Positions 48,765-57,965 of a stretch of 64,000 bases of DNA are shown in pieces. Under the pieces are notes generated by a model. The model was not told the origin of the DNA. It saw only the letters and a program-made list of their open reading frames with translations, and did not search any database. Made by a program: the position numbers and the translations under genes. The stretch's first letter is position 1. Every line of letters begins with the position of its first letter. Origin of the DNA: Lentzea fradiae (GTDB taxonomy: Bacteria; Actinomycetota; Actinomycetes; Mycobacteriales; Pseudonocardiaceae); the NCBI RefSeq assembly GCF_900100955.1, contig NZ_FNCC01000005.1, forward strand, positions 372,001 through 436,000, written 5' to 3'.

Positions 48765-49931
48765 TCAGGTGAGACGACGGGACACCAGCGCCAGCGCGAG
48801 CGCGCAGAGGACGGCGGCGGCGTGGAACCCGGTGACGACTCCGAGGACGGGAAACGACGGCAGCAACGCGGAGGCGACGAGCGTCCCGGACGCGAACCCC
48901 GCGGTCTCCGCCGTCGAGGACAGGCCGAACAGGCGCACCCGGAGGTCACCGGGGACCTCCTGCAGCCGGGACGTGTAGACGATCTCGGTGAGGCCGTCGG
49001 AGAAACCGGCGCACACCATGACGAGGACGAGCAACGGCCACGGCGGGCCGGTGAACGCGAGCACGAACGACGCGGACATCACGCAGGTGCCCAGCACGAA
49101 CGCGGTGGTGCTGCCGGCGAACCGGGGCGCGACGAACCGCGCGGTGAACGCGCCCACCGCCCACGACGCCCAGAAGCCGCTCATGAACACGGCCGCGTCC
49201 GCACCCGCGACGGCGGACGCGTGCACCGGAAGCGACAGGTTGTGCGACGCGGAACCGAACGCGTCCGCCGCCCGCACGGCCACCAGCACCGCGATGGCGG
49301 GACCGGCGGCTCGCAGCAACGACAGCGAGGGTGCCGACGGTTCGCGCACGGGCGGCAGGGACTCGTCCCACCGCAACCGCGACACGACGAACGCGGAGAA
49401 CCCGAACGACGCGGCGTTGACGAGGAAGGCCAGCCCGAACCCGCCGAACGCGATGATCGTGCTCGCCGACGCGTACCCGGTGATCACCGCCAGCGCCCGC
49501 CAGGTCACCAGCCTGCCGTTGGAACGCGCGTTCTCGCCGTCCGGCACCAGGTCCGGGACGCTGGCGCGCACGCAGACGTTCGAGACGGCGTTGCCCGCGC
49601 CCAGCACCAGCGCCGTCACGACGAGCCCCGCGAGCCCCGCGGACGGACCCAGCAGCGCCAGCCCGGTCATCACCGCGGCCTGCGCCAGGTCGGCCCGCAC
49701 CATCAGGCGCCGCAGCCCCCGCAGCCGCACCAGCGAGCCCGCTCCCAGGCCGCCCGCGAACCCCGCCGCCAGCCGGACGGCCATCACCAGGCCGAGTCCC
49801 CACGCCGTACTGGTCACCGTGTAGGTGAACAGCGCCAGCGCGACGAGGTTGAGGAAGTTCCCGAACGCCGACACCGAGACGGCGGTGACCAGCGCGGTGA
49901 ACCGGGCGGGCGGCGCGAGCAGGGTGGTCAT
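48765..49931 (-). CDS. MFS exporter
   Basis: This 388-residue protein has about twelve membrane helices. AFGNFLNLVALALFTYTVTS forms the first, and the RLRGLRRLMVRADLAQA loop between helices 2 and 3 is a degenerate motif A. The region GLGAGNAVSNVCVRASVPDLVPD-like loop (about residues 110-135) is typical of the EntS/macrolide-efflux branch. It lies 16 bases before the megasynthase and 2 bases behind the acyltransferase gene. It is most simply an exporter or self-resistance pump for the product. Confidence 0.85.
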   Translation of the reverse strand: MTTLLAPPARFTALVTAVSVSAFGNFLNLVALALFTYTVTSTAWGLGLVMAVRLAAGFAGGLGAGSLVRLRGLRRLMVRADLAQAAVMTGLALLGPSAGLAGLVVTALVLGAGNAVSNVCVRASVPDLVPDGENARSNGRLVTWRALAVITGYASASTIIAFGGFGLAFLVNAASFGFSAFVVSRLRWDESLPPVREPSAPSLSLLRAAGPAIAVLVAVRAADAFGSASHNLSLPVHASAVAGADAAVFMSGFWASWAVGAFTARFVAPRFAGSTTAFVLGTCVMSASFVLAFTGPPWPLLVLVMVCAGFSDGLTEIVYTSRLQEVPGDLRVRLFGLSSTAETAGFASGTLVASALLPSFPVLGVVTGFHAAAVLCALALALVSRRLT

Positions 49932-49933
49932 GG

Positions 49934-50998
49934 TCAGGCCAGCGTCCTGCGCGCCGCGGCGGTGAGCGGCACGACCCACGCCGAGCGCGGCAGCTCCACC
50001 GCGCCCCTGCGCCGCTTGACCTGACCGGCGGAGATCGACAGGTCGATTGAGCGCACACCGGCGGAGCACGCCCACCTGACGACGGTGTGGAACACCGCGC
50101 CGAAGTAGACGGGAGCACCGGCGGTGGCGGCGTCGTCGAACCCCGCCTGCCGCACGAACGCCGAGGTGCCGTGCCGGACGACCGAGGCGAACCCGACCCG
50201 CTCACCGTCCCGGCGTGCCTCGACCAGCAGCGCGTCCGGCCCGAGGCAGGAGAGGTAGGCGCGGTGCAGCCCGGCGGCCTCGCCGGTCCGGTAGTCGTTG
50301 CCGTACTTGTGGTACAGCCCCATCTCCAGCGGCACGATCCAGTCGACGTCGGCCTCGGTGAGCGGGCGCACGTCGTAGGTGACGTTCGCGTCGCCGAGCT
50401 TGCGTTGGTCGGCGAGCTCCTTGGTCCTCTGCTTGCGCGGCAACGACCGCAGCCAGTCCTCATAGGACGGACCTGGCAGCTCGAGGCGATAGGTGGCGTG
50501 CGAGGGCACGCGGACCCCGCCGTGCGCCCGGAACGCCTCAGCCAGCTCTTCATCGGAGTCGTCGCAGTAGAGCGCGGCGATCGTGGCCGCGCCGAGGTCC
50601 GCCGCCGCCTCGGCGGCCTTGCCCACCAACGAGGTCAGCTCGCCGAGCCGGCCAGGCCCGTCGGCCACCGGGAACCGGCTGTGCCCCGGCCGCCTGCCGC
50701 CGAGCAGGTAGCACGGCAGCACGTCGGCCGACGGCCGTCCGGCCGCCTCCAGGAACAGGTCGAGGCGGGCGATCGGCCACGGGTTGCTGCGCTCGTCGAA
50801 GTGGTAGGCGGCGGCGAAACCGCCACCGGCCGACCACACGTAGAACGGCGGAACGCCGGCCACCTGCTCCTCGACCGCGAGCCACGGCCGTGACGCGTAC
50901 AGGTGGTCCGTCGCGTCGATGCGGCCGAGCACCGCTTCCGGCAGCGCCGCGAGGTCGTGCGTCGCGCCGCCGAGGACGCGTTCCGGTGTCGTGGTCAT
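49934..50998 (-). CDS. GNAT/BioF2-like acyltransferase
   Basis: The 354-residue protein has an N-terminal half of unclear fold and a C-terminal GNAT-like domain of the BioF2/FemAB type. YEDWLRSLPRKQRTKELADQ (about residues 180-200) is the basic helix typical of this group, and VGFASVVRHG and VYFGAVFHTVVRWACSAGVRSIDL are the strand-helix core. Related proteins acylate amines or transfer aminoacyl groups. In an NRPS operon it could acylate the free amine of the product or precursor, perhaps as protection. The ATG overlaps the MFS stop (ATGA). Confidence 0.78.
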   Translation of the reverse strand: MTTTPERVLGGATHDLAALPEAVLGRIDATDHLYASRPWLAVEEQVAGVPPFYVWSAGGGFAAAYHFDERSNPWPIARLDLFLEAAGRPSADVLPCYLLGGRRPGHSRFPVADGPGRLGELTSLVGKAAEAAADLGAATIAALYCDDSDEELAEAFRAHGGVRVPSHATYRLELPGPSYEDWLRSLPRKQRTKELADQRKLGDANVTYDVRPLTEADVDWIVPLEMGLYHKYGNDYRTGEAAGLHRAYLSCLGPDALLVEARRDGERVGFASVVRHGTSAFVRQAGFDDAATAGAPVYFGAVFHTVVRWACSAGVRSIDLSISAGQVKRRRGAVELPRSAWVVPLTAAARRTLA

Positions 50999-52209
50999 GA
51001 CTCCTTCTCCGACGGCGTCACCGCGGCCATGCCCAGGCCCGCGATGAGAACGAGCACCCCGGCGGCGACCAGCACCACTCGCGGTGACGAGACGGCGCCC
51101 AGCCCGCCCGCGAGCGCGGACCCCAGCGGCAGGCCACCGAACGCGAGCAGCCGGTACGCGGCGGTCACCCGCCCCAGCAGGTGGTCGGGCACCGCGCGCT
51201 GCCGGTAGGACACCGTGATCACGCTGCCCAGCACCAGGAACCCGGTGGCGGCGACGCCGAGGACGACGAGCGGCAGGCTCGGTGTGAGACCCGCCGTCGC
51301 GATGCCCAGTGCCAGCACGCCCTGGCCCACCAGCAACGTGCCGCGGTTGCCCAGCCACCTGACCAGCGCCGGTGCGCCCAGGCCGAGCACCAGCCCGCTG
51401 ATGCCCGACGTCCCGATCAGCAACCCGTACTGCGCGGCGGTGAGCCCGAGCGGCCCGTCGTGCAGCGCGACGACCGGCAGCGCGGTCTGGAACGCCGCGT
51501 AGCCCGCGTTGACCAGCCCGACGCCGAGCGCGTAGACCGCGAGCCTGCGCCGGGTGAACAGGAACGCGAGCCCTTCACGGACCGAGAACCTCGCGGGCGC
51601 CACACCGGGTTCGCGGCGGGTCACCAGCTTGACCGCCGAGATCGCCGCTGCCGTGTAGAGCAGGGCGACCGCGCCGAACGAGACGCCGAGCGCGATGCCG
51701 GCGAGCAGACCGCCGATCGCGGGGCCCACGAGGAACCGCGTCACGAGCTCGGTGGCCTGCATCCGGCTGTTGGCCTGTTCCAGCTGTTCCCTGCCGACGA
51801 CGCGGGGCGTGATGCTGTGCATCGCGGTGTCGCCCGCCGTCTCGGCGGTGCCGAGCACGAACGCGATCGCCGCCAGCGCGAGCACGTTCCCGCCGGACAC
51901 GACCACCGCCACGCCGCACAGCAGCATCAGGGTGCGCACGACGTTCGCCAGCACCATGATCCGGCGGCGGTCGAACCGGTCGACGAGCACACCCGCGTGC
52001 AGTGCCGTCAACGCCCACGGCAGCCGCGCGGCCGTGTAGACGGTGGCCACGGCGGCCGGTCCGCCCCCCAGCTGCAGCGCCGCGATCGGCAGTGCGACCT
52101 GGTAGACGCCGTCGGCGAAGGTCGCGCTGCCCGCGCTGGCCCACAGCCAGCGGAACGCACCGGGCAGCCGGGACGGCGGCGCGGCCGGGGGAGCGGCGAC
52201 GGCGGTCAT
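50995..52209 (-). CDS. MFS exporter, EntS-like
   Basis: This 404-residue protein has twelve predicted helices. RWLWASAGSATFADGVYQVALP opens the first half, HAGVLVDRFDRRRIMVL is motif A, and ITPRVVGREQLEQANSRMQATE is the loop characteristic of the EntS/MFS-3 family, which exports siderophores and macrolides. A basic central loop (about 190-210) separates the halves. It overlaps the thioesterase gene upstream and the acyltransferase gene downstream by four bases each. It is likely a second export pump for the operon product. Confidence 0.87.
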   Translation of the reverse strand: MTAVAAPPAAPPSRLPGAFRWLWASAGSATFADGVYQVALPIAALQLGGGPAAVATVYTAARLPWALTALHAGVLVDRFDRRRIMVLANVVRTLMLLCGVAVVVSGGNVLALAAIAFVLGTAETAGDTAMHSITPRVVGREQLEQANSRMQATELVTRFLVGPAIGGLLAGIALGVSFGAVALLYTAAAISAVKLVTRREPGVAPARFSVREGLAFLFTRRRLAVYALGVGLVNAGYAAFQTALPVVALHDGPLGLTAAQYGLLIGTSGISGLVLGLGAPALVRWLGNRGTLLVGQGVLALGIATAGLTPSLPLVVLGVAATGFLVLGSVITVSYRQRAVPDHLLGRVTAAYRLLAFGGLPLGSALAGGLGAVSSPRVVLVAAGVLVLIAGLGMAAVTPSEKES

Positions 52210-52607
52210 GAGCGCGCCGCCTTCTCCTCGAAGCGGCGCAGGAACTTCTCGCGGTCGATCACCGCGCGCACGTGCGTGCCCCGGTACACGACCTCCACGC
52301 CGTCATGCGCCTCGACGGAGAACCTCAGCATTCGCCCGTCCACTTCGGACAGCGTCGACGTGACCGTGACGGTCCAGCCCTCCGGGGTGGCGCCGAGGTG
52401 CCGCGCGTCGTCGTGCTCGAAGCCCACGGTCATCTCGGAGGGCTCCAGCGCGTCCTCGACCACCCGCATCGACGTGACCTCCGCCAGCCACAGCAGGACG
52501 GGCGTGGCCAGCACCGGAAGGTCGTTCTCCCAGGCGGTCGCGCGGTCCCGGTCCCGCACGACGTGCTCGCGCACCGCGCTCGCGCCCACGGTGAACCGCC
52601 CGCTCAT
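52206..52607 (-). CDS. FlK-like hotdog thioesterase
   Basis: The 133-residue protein resembles the fluoroacetyl-CoA thioesterase (FlK) branch of hotdog proteins. LATPVLLWLAEVTSMRVVEDAL holds the helix with the catalytic Thr and Glu, and DDARHLGATPEGWTVTVTSTL holds the catalytic His and the start of the strands. Such enzymes hydrolyse small acyl-CoA esters. Here it might release or proofread a CoA-bound intermediate for the acyl-AMP ligase starter, which uses free acids. The ATG overlaps the acyl-CoA dehydrogenase stop and its stop overlaps the MFS start. Confidence 0.8.
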   Translation of the reverse strand: MSGRFTVGASAVREHVVRDRDRATAWENDLPVLATPVLLWLAEVTSMRVVEDALEPSEMTVGFEHDDARHLGATPEGWTVTVTSTLSEVDGRMLRFSVEAHDGVEVVYRGTHVRAVIDREKFLRRFEEKAARS

Positions 52608-53758
52608 CGCGCACCCCGCAGGGCGTTGATCTGGTTCATGATGTTCTTGCGCTGCATCTCGGACGTGCCACCGGCGATCAGCGTGCCGAGCGCGTCCTGC
52701 ACGTCCCGCGTGCTGTCGCCGCGCATGTAGCCGACGTGACCGCGCAGCCGCATCAGGTTCGTCGCGGCCTCGACCAGGCCCTCCGAGCCCACGAGCTTCG
52801 CCACCGAGCAGCGCAGGGACGCCTCGGGGTCGCGGTCGACCAGGGAGTCGATCGCCGCGAGCGACACCGCCCGTGCCACCTCGATGGTGACGCGGATGTC
52901 GGTGACCCTGCCCTGCACGTACTGGTGGTCGATGATCGCCGACCCGAACGCCTCCCGGCGCTCGGCGAAGTCGAGGACGCTGTCGAGCCGCGGCTCCAGG
53001 TAGGCGGCGGCGACGAGCCCGTAGAGCGCGCGGTCGAAGCTGATCACGTCGTAGAGCGTCCGCAGGCCGTCGCCAGGAGTGCCGAGGATCGCCTGCTCCG
53101 GCAGGAACACCTCGTCGAACCGCAGCGGCCCGGTCGGGCTGGTGCGCAGGCCGAGCAGCTCTTCCTGCACACCGCGGCGCACGCCGGGCGAGCGGAAGTT
53201 CACCAGGAACAGCGTGATGTCCCGCTTGCCCAGCTCGGGGACGCGGCCGAGCACGAGGCCGCGGTCCGCCACCGGCGCGTTGGTGATGTGGTTCTTGGCG
53301 CCGTTGAGCCGCCAGCCGTCCTCGGTCCGGCGGGCGGCCGTGGTGGTGCGTGCCACGTCCGAGCCGCCACGGGTCTCGGTCAGCGCCGTCGCGCCGACCG
53401 CTCCCCGCAGCAGCGGCGGGAGGAAGTGCCTGTGCGCCCACTCGTCGCCGTGCAGCACCAGCGCGCGCACCAGGCCCACATGCGCGATCAGCGACAGCGT
53501 GAACCCGAGGTCGTCGCTGCCCCTGGCCACCCCGGCCATCGCCACCGCGAGGTCCCGCCAGCTGCCGCCGCTGCCGCCCAGCTCGTGCGGCACGCCGATC
53601 TTGAACAGGCCGTGGTCGGCGAGCTGCCGCCACGACATCCGGTCGAACGTCTCCGCCTCGTAGGCACGTCCGGCCCTGGGCGCGACGATCAGCCGCGACA
53701 GCTCGGCGAACTGGTCGTCCAGCGACAGCGTCGGAGGCTGGATGAGTGCGATGGACAT
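52604..53758 (-). CDS. Acyl-CoA dehydrogenase family protein
   Basis: The 384-residue flavoprotein has the usual three-domain fold: TALTETRGGSDVARTTTAA (FAD/substrate loop), ITNAPVADRGLVLGRV, and the C-terminal RREAFGSAIIDHQYVQGR helix. It ends IAGGTSEMQRKNIMNQI. The position that holds the catalytic Glu in medium-chain enzymes (YEGT) is Gly here, as in several biosynthetic homologues, so the base may lie elsewhere or the activity may differ. It probably desaturates a CoA- or ACP-bound acyl starter. It overlaps the thioesterase gene by four bases. Confidence 0.87.
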   Translation of the reverse strand: MSIALIQPPTLSLDDQFAELSRLIVAPRAGRAYEAETFDRMSWRQLADHGLFKIGVPHELGGSGGSWRDLAVAMAGVARGSDDLGFTLSLIAHVGLVRALVLHGDEWAHRHFLPPLLRGAVGATALTETRGGSDVARTTTAARRTEDGWRLNGAKNHITNAPVADRGLVLGRVPELGKRDITLFLVNFRSPGVRRGVQEELLGLRTSPTGPLRFDEVFLPEQAILGTPGDGLRTLYDVISFDRALYGLVAAAYLEPRLDSVLDFAERREAFGSAIIDHQYVQGRVTDIRVTIEVARAVSLAAIDSLVDRDPEASLRCSVAKLVGSEGLVEAATNLMRLRGHVGYMRGDSTRDVQDALGTLIAGGTSEMQRKNIMNQINALRGAR

Positions 53759-53806
53759 GGGGAAGCCTTTCTGCCGGCACGGGATGGTCGTTCGATGTGG
53801 TGGGGG

Positions 53807-54793
53807 TCAGTACCAGCGCAGGACCACGGCGCCCGCGGTCATCCCTCCGCCGACGGAGGCGAGGACGACGACGTCCCCGCGGCGCACCCGGCCCGCGGCG
53901 AGCGCTTCGTCGAGGGTGATCGGCACCGAGGCCGCGGCGGTGTTGCCGTAGCGGTCGACGGTGAGCGCGACCTTGTCCGCGGAGACACCGACGGCGCTGC
54001 CGACGGCCTCGATCAGCCGCGCGTTGGCCTGGTGCGTGATCATCAGGCCGACGTCCTCGACGCCCAGGCCCGCCTGCATCAGGGCCTCCTTGATCGCGGT
54101 GGGCAGCGCGGTCGTGGCGAAGTCCCACACCTTCGGGCCGTTCATGTGGAAGTAGTGGCGCCGTTCCGCGACGGTCCGGTGCGACGCCGGTTCGGCGCTG
54201 CCGCCCGCCGGGACGCCGACCACCTCGGCCTGCGTGCCGTCGGCCATCAGGTGCGCGGACAGCACGCCGTACCCGTCTGGCACCTCGCCGAGCACCACCG
54301 CGCCGGCGCCGTCGCCGAAGAACACGCTGGTGGTGCGGTCGCTGTGGTCCAGGATGCGGCTGTAGGCCTCCGCCCCGACCACCAGCATCCTGCGGTACTG
54401 CTGCGGGAACCCGCGCATCATGCCGACGGCCGCGGTGAGGCCGTAGACGAAGCCGGTGCACACGGCGGACACGTCGAACGCGGTGACCGCGCCCATGCCG
54501 AGCTTGGCCTGCAGCACGCACGCCGTCGCGGGCTGGATGTAGTCGGGGGAGGAGGTGGCCACCACCAGGCCGTCGATCTGGAGCTGGCTCAGGCCGCCCG
54601 CGTGCAGCGCGCGCATCCCGGCGATGGTGCCGAGGTCCGAGCTCGCGGCTCCGTCCGCTGCCCTGCGCCGCTCCCGGATGCCGGTGCGCCGGACGATCCA
54701 CTCGTCGGTCGTGTCCACAAGGGACTCCAGCTCCTTGTTCGTCACAACCCTGCGCGGCAGGTACGAACCGGTGCTGAGAATGCCGATCGCCAT
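53807..54793 (-). CDS. Beta-ketoacyl-ACP synthase III (FabH-like)
   Basis: The 328-residue enzyme has the full KAS III triad: Cys112 in VCTGFVY, His in ITHQANAR, and Asn in DRYGNTAAAS. Family features TTDEWIVRRTGIRERR and FFGDGAGAVVL are intact. FabH enzymes condense an acyl-CoA starter with malonyl-ACP. Beside an acyl-CoA dehydrogenase and a thioesterase it may initiate or form the dedicated starter acid that the acyl-AMP ligase of the megasynthase loads. It is not the usual fabD-fabH-acpP-fabF housekeeping context. It starts 13 bases after the aminotransferase stop. Confidence 0.9.
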   Translation of the reverse strand: MAIGILSTGSYLPRRVVTNKELESLVDTTDEWIVRRTGIRERRRAADGAASSDLGTIAGMRALHAGGLSQLQIDGLVVATSSPDYIQPATACVLQAKLGMGAVTAFDVSAVCTGFVYGLTAAVGMMRGFPQQYRRMLVVGAEAYSRILDHSDRTTSVFFGDGAGAVVLGEVPDGYGVLSAHLMADGTQAEVVGVPAGGSAEPASHRTVAERRHYFHMNGPKVWDFATTALPTAIKEALMQAGLGVEDVGLMITHQANARLIEAVGSAVGVSADKVALTVDRYGNTAAASVPITLDEALAAGRVRRGDVVVLASVGGGMTAGAVVLRWY

Positions 54794-54806
54794 GTCGACC
54801 TCCCGC

Positions 54807-56135
54807 TCAGTCCCGCACACCCTGCGCGGACAGGAACGTGCGGTAGGCCGCCGCGAAGCGGTCGACCATCTCCTCCAGGTCGGAGTCGGTGCTGACCAGA
54901 GGGGGCGCGAAGACGACGGTGTCACCGGCGAACCGCAGCAGCACGCCGTGCTCGGCCGCGGCCGTGACGAGCTCCCTGCCCGGTTCGCCCGGCCGCATCC
55001 CGCACGCCGCCGCGTCGAACTCGACGCCGCCGAGCAGCCCGTAGGTGCGGACGTCGCGCACCAGCGGGGCGCCGAGGAACTTGTCGAGCGCGTTGGTGAG
55101 CACCGGCGCCGCCGCCCTGACCCGGCCGGGGATGTCGCGCTCCCGCAGGATCGCGAGCGTCTCCCTGGCCACCGCCGCCGCGACCGGGTGACCGGAGTAG
55201 GTGAAGCCGTGGCCGAACGACCCGATCTCCTGCGAGCCCCGCGCGAGCACCTCGCACACCTCGCCGGAGACCAGCACCGCCGAGATCGGCAGGTACGCCG
55301 ACGACAGTCCCTTCGCGACGGTGACCATGTCCGGCCGCAGCCCGAACTCGGTGGTGCCGAACATCGAGCCGGTGCGGCCGAACCCGGTGATCACCTCGTC
55401 GGCGATGAACAGGATGTCGTGCCGCCGCAGCACCTCCTGGACGCGCTCGTAGTACCCGTCCGGCGGGATGACGAGCCCGCCCGCGCCCAGGATCGGCTCC
55501 GCGATGAACGCGGCGATCGTGTCCGGCCCCTCCTCGCTGATCAGCAGCTCCAGCTCGTCGATCAGCCAGTCGACGAACTCCTCGTCCGACAGGCCGTTGG
55601 CCTGGGTGGAGAGCACGTCGGGGGTGTGCAGCCGCAGGAAGCCCGGCAGCGGGATGCCGAAGCCGTTGTGGATGTGGGCGAGCCCGGTGGCGGACCCGGC
55701 GGCGGTGGTCGCGCCGTGGTAGCCGCGGTGATGGGACAGGATCTTCTTGCGGTGCGAGCGGCCCTTCGCACAGTGGTAGAACCAGGCGAACTTGACCGCG
55801 CTGTCGTTGGCGTCGGACCCGGAGTTGCCGAAGAACACCCGCCCCATCGGGATGGGCGACAACGAGGTCAGGTCGTCGGCGAGGGCGACGGTGACGTCAC
55901 TGGTGCGGTGGTTGAACGAACCGTAGAACGGCAGCCGTTCGAGCTGCCGCCTGGCGGCCTCGACCAGGCGCGGCTCGCTGTAGCCGAGCGTGACGCACCA
56001 CAGGCCCGCGACGCCGTCGACGTACTCGCGGCCCTCGGTGTCCCAGACCCGCACGCCCTCGCCGCGGCTGATCACGTGCGGTGCCGTCGGCAGGCCGACG
56101 ACGGTGTGCGGTTCGAGCAGGGTCGAACTGTCCAT
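54807..56135 (-). CDS. Class III PLP-dependent aminotransferase
   Basis: The 442-residue protein has the fold-type I, class III pattern: [56 protein letters not shown], and the Schiff-base lysine in VAKGLSS (about residue 276). It is closest in layout to omega-amino/beta-alanine-pyruvate type enzymes, the same class as the aminotransferase domains embedded in iturin- and microginin-type synthases. Because the megasynthase here lacks that domain, this enzyme is a good candidate to aminate the beta-keto acyl-ACP in trans. Amination of a free precursor is the alternative. Confidence 0.9.
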   Translation of the reverse strand: MDSSTLLEPHTVVGLPTAPHVISRGEGVRVWDTEGREYVDGVAGLWCVTLGYSEPRLVEAARRQLERLPFYGSFNHRTSDVTVALADDLTSLSPIPMGRVFFGNSGSDANDSAVKFAWFYHCAKGRSHRKKILSHHRGYHGATTAAGSATGLAHIHNGFGIPLPGFLRLHTPDVLSTQANGLSDEEFVDWLIDELELLISEEGPDTIAAFIAEPILGAGGLVIPPDGYYERVQEVLRRHDILFIADEVITGFGRTGSMFGTTEFGLRPDMVTVAKGLSSAYLPISAVLVSGEVCEVLARGSQEIGSFGHGFTYSGHPVAAAVARETLAILRERDIPGRVRAAAPVLTNALDKFLGAPLVRDVRTYGLLGGVEFDAAACGMRPGEPGRELVTAAAEHGVLLRFAGDTVVFAPPLVSTDSDLEEMVDRFAAAYRTFLSAQGVRD

Positions 56136-56168
56136 GGTGGACTCCTCAGACGTGGTGGTGAGCGGAGG

Positions 56169-56906
56169 TCACCGGCCTCCGCCGACTTCGAGCACGGCTC
56201 CGGTGGTGTAGGAGGACGCCGGCGAGAGCAGGAACCACACGGCTTCCGCCACCTCGTCCGGTGTGCCGATCCGGCCGAGCGGGACCGAGGCGCGCAGCCG
56301 CGCCGGCCGGTCCGGCACACCGTTGTCCTCGTGCAGATCGGTCTGCACCAGTCCAGGGGCGACGGCGTTGACGCGGATGCCCTCCGCCGCCAGCTCCTGC
56401 GCCGCGCCCCAGGTGAACGTGTTGACCGCGGCCTTCATCGCCGCGTAGTGCACCCATTCGCCGCCGCCACCCGTGCGGGCACCGGTCGACGACACGTTGA
56501 CCACGGCACCGCCCGAGCCGCCCCGGCCGCGTGCCATCCGCCTGGCCGCCTCCCTCGTGCACAGCAGGGTGGAGCGCACGACGGTCCGGTACGCCTCGTC
56601 CGCCTGCCGGAGGTCCAGGTCGAGCAGCCCGGTGAGTCCTCCGGTGGTACCCGCGTTGTTGACCAGCGCGGTCACCGGGCCGAGCGTGGCGGTGGCCGTC
56701 TCGAACAGCTCGTGGACGTCCTCCTCCGCCGACACGTCCGCGCGCACCGCGAGCGCCGTGCCGCCCGCCTCGGAGATCTCGCGCACGAGGGCCTCCGCCG
56801 AGTCCTTGCTGGCGCGGTAGTTGACGCACACGGCCATCCCGGCGGCGGCGACCCGCCGGGCGACCGCGGCGCCGATGCCGCGGCCCGCCCCGGTGACCAC
56901 GATCAC
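56169..56906 (-). CDS. Short-chain dehydrogenase/reductase
   Basis: The 245-residue classical SDR has cofactor loop VTGAGRGIGAAVA, NNAG at 83-86, catalytic Ser about 139-140, and Tyr154/Lys158 in YAAMK. The acidic-versus-basic pattern after strand 2 (NYRASKD) suggests NADPH. It is FabG-like and could reduce a keto group on the starter or a tailoring intermediate. The synthase itself has no KR domain. The GTG start is 5 bases from the upstream oxygenase stop. Confidence 0.88.
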   Translation of the reverse strand: MIVVTGAGRGIGAAVARRVAAAGMAVCVNYRASKDSAEALVREISEAGGTALAVRADVSAEEDVHELFETATATLGPVTALVNNAGTTGGLTGLLDLDLRQADEAYRTVVRSTLLCTREAARRMARGRGGSGGAVVNVSSTGARTGGGGEWVHYAAMKAAVNTFTWGAAQELAAEGIRVNAVAPGLVQTDLHEDNGVPDRPARLRASVPLGRIGTPDEVAEAVWFLLSPASSYTTGAVLEVGGGR

Positions 56907-56911
56907 GACGC

Positions 56912-57901
56912 TCAGCCGTTCACGACGCCGAAGCGCTCCGGCAGGAAGAAACCTTCGAACGCCTGAAGGCTGTAGACGTTGTGGGTCTTGAGCAGCCAGC
57001 GCTGCTTGAGCGATTCGATGTCGCGGATCTCGTGCACCTCACGGCCGTGGATGACGTGGTGGTTGGAGAACGTCACCGAGTCGCCGGGACGGGAGATGCG
57101 GACCTGCTTGCGCTTGTGCAGCGCGGCCAGGAAGCGGTCGAGCGCGCCCTGTGCCTCCTCGTCCAGGCCCTCCGTGCGGCCCTCGAACACCTTGGCGCCC
57201 TGGCCCTCGATCAGCACCGGGTGGTCCTTGGCGCGGCCGAGCTCCATCGAGGTCGTGGAGACGTCGTCGAACGGCGTGTAGAACCGCTCCTGGCTGAGGA
57301 TCTCGACGTCGCGGTCGGAGAGCTCCTCGACCGCGTGCCGCGTCACCGTGAACGTCGAGTAGACCTCGTTCTCCGGGGTGTCGCGCAGGGTCAGGGTGTT
57401 CACGAAGTCCGGGCACACGAAGTGGTTCGTGAAGTCGCGGTGGAACTTCAGCGTCTTCAGCGTCTTCTGGGACTGCGTGTCGAACATCGACTCCTTCGGG
57501 TAGATGTCGTGGAAGAAGTCGCCGTCGTTGACGCTCAGGTGCCCGATCATCTCGGTGCCGGTCAGCAGGGCGTACATGCCGAGGAAGCCCTCGGCGACCC
57601 AGGTCTTCTTCAGCTGGTACTTCTCGCGCACCGGGTCGGCGGCGTTGAAGCGCGGCAGGTCGGGGTCGATCGGCGCGTTGCCGATGACCACGAACGGCTC
57701 CTTGGCGAAGTCGCGCAGCATCGAGGTCTCGCAGAAGTCGACGAACCGCGCCGGCACCTTGCGGTCGTCGCGCAGCTGCGACAGCTCGTGCATGAACTTG
57801 TCGTAGTCGGTGTAGGGGTGCGACTCGACGTCCAGCAGCACCTTGCCCAGTGCCTCGGACTCCTCGCGGGTGAACACGAAGCCGTAGTCGATGAACTTCA
57901 C
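56912..57901 (-). CDS. Fe(II)/2-oxoglutarate oxygenase, TauD/clavaminate-synthase-like
   Basis: The 329-residue protein has the facial triad: FHRDFTNHF gives the H-x-D pair (about residue 158) and FSNHHVIHGREVHE gives the distal His. KQRWLLKTH supplies the 2-oxoglutarate-binding Arg. The VIHGR and RWLLKT blocks match the clavaminate synthase/VioC/AsnO branch, whose members hydroxylate carbon 3 of free or carrier-bound amino acids. It may therefore hydroxylate the amino acid used by the NRPS module. GGAGG precedes the GTG start. Confidence 0.87.
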   Translation of the reverse strand: MKFIDYGFVFTREESEALGKVLLDVESHPYTDYDKFMHELSQLRDDRKVPARFVDFCETSMLRDFAKEPFVVIGNAPIDPDLPRFNAADPVREKYQLKKTWVAEGFLGMYALLTGTEMIGHLSVNDGDFFHDIYPKESMFDTQSQKTLKTLKFHRDFTNHFVCPDFVNTLTLRDTPENEVYSTFTVTRHAVEELSDRDVEILSQERFYTPFDDVSTTSMELGRAKDHPVLIEGQGAKVFEGRTEGLDEEAQGALDRFLAALHKRKQVRISRPGDSVTFSNHHVIHGREVHEIRDIESLKQRWLLKTHNVYSLQAFEGFFLPERFGVVNG

Positions 57902-57965
57902 CGTTTTCCTCCAGGGTGGGGCGACGGACGGGCAGGGCGCCCGGCCGTTCGGGGTGAGAGCGGGA

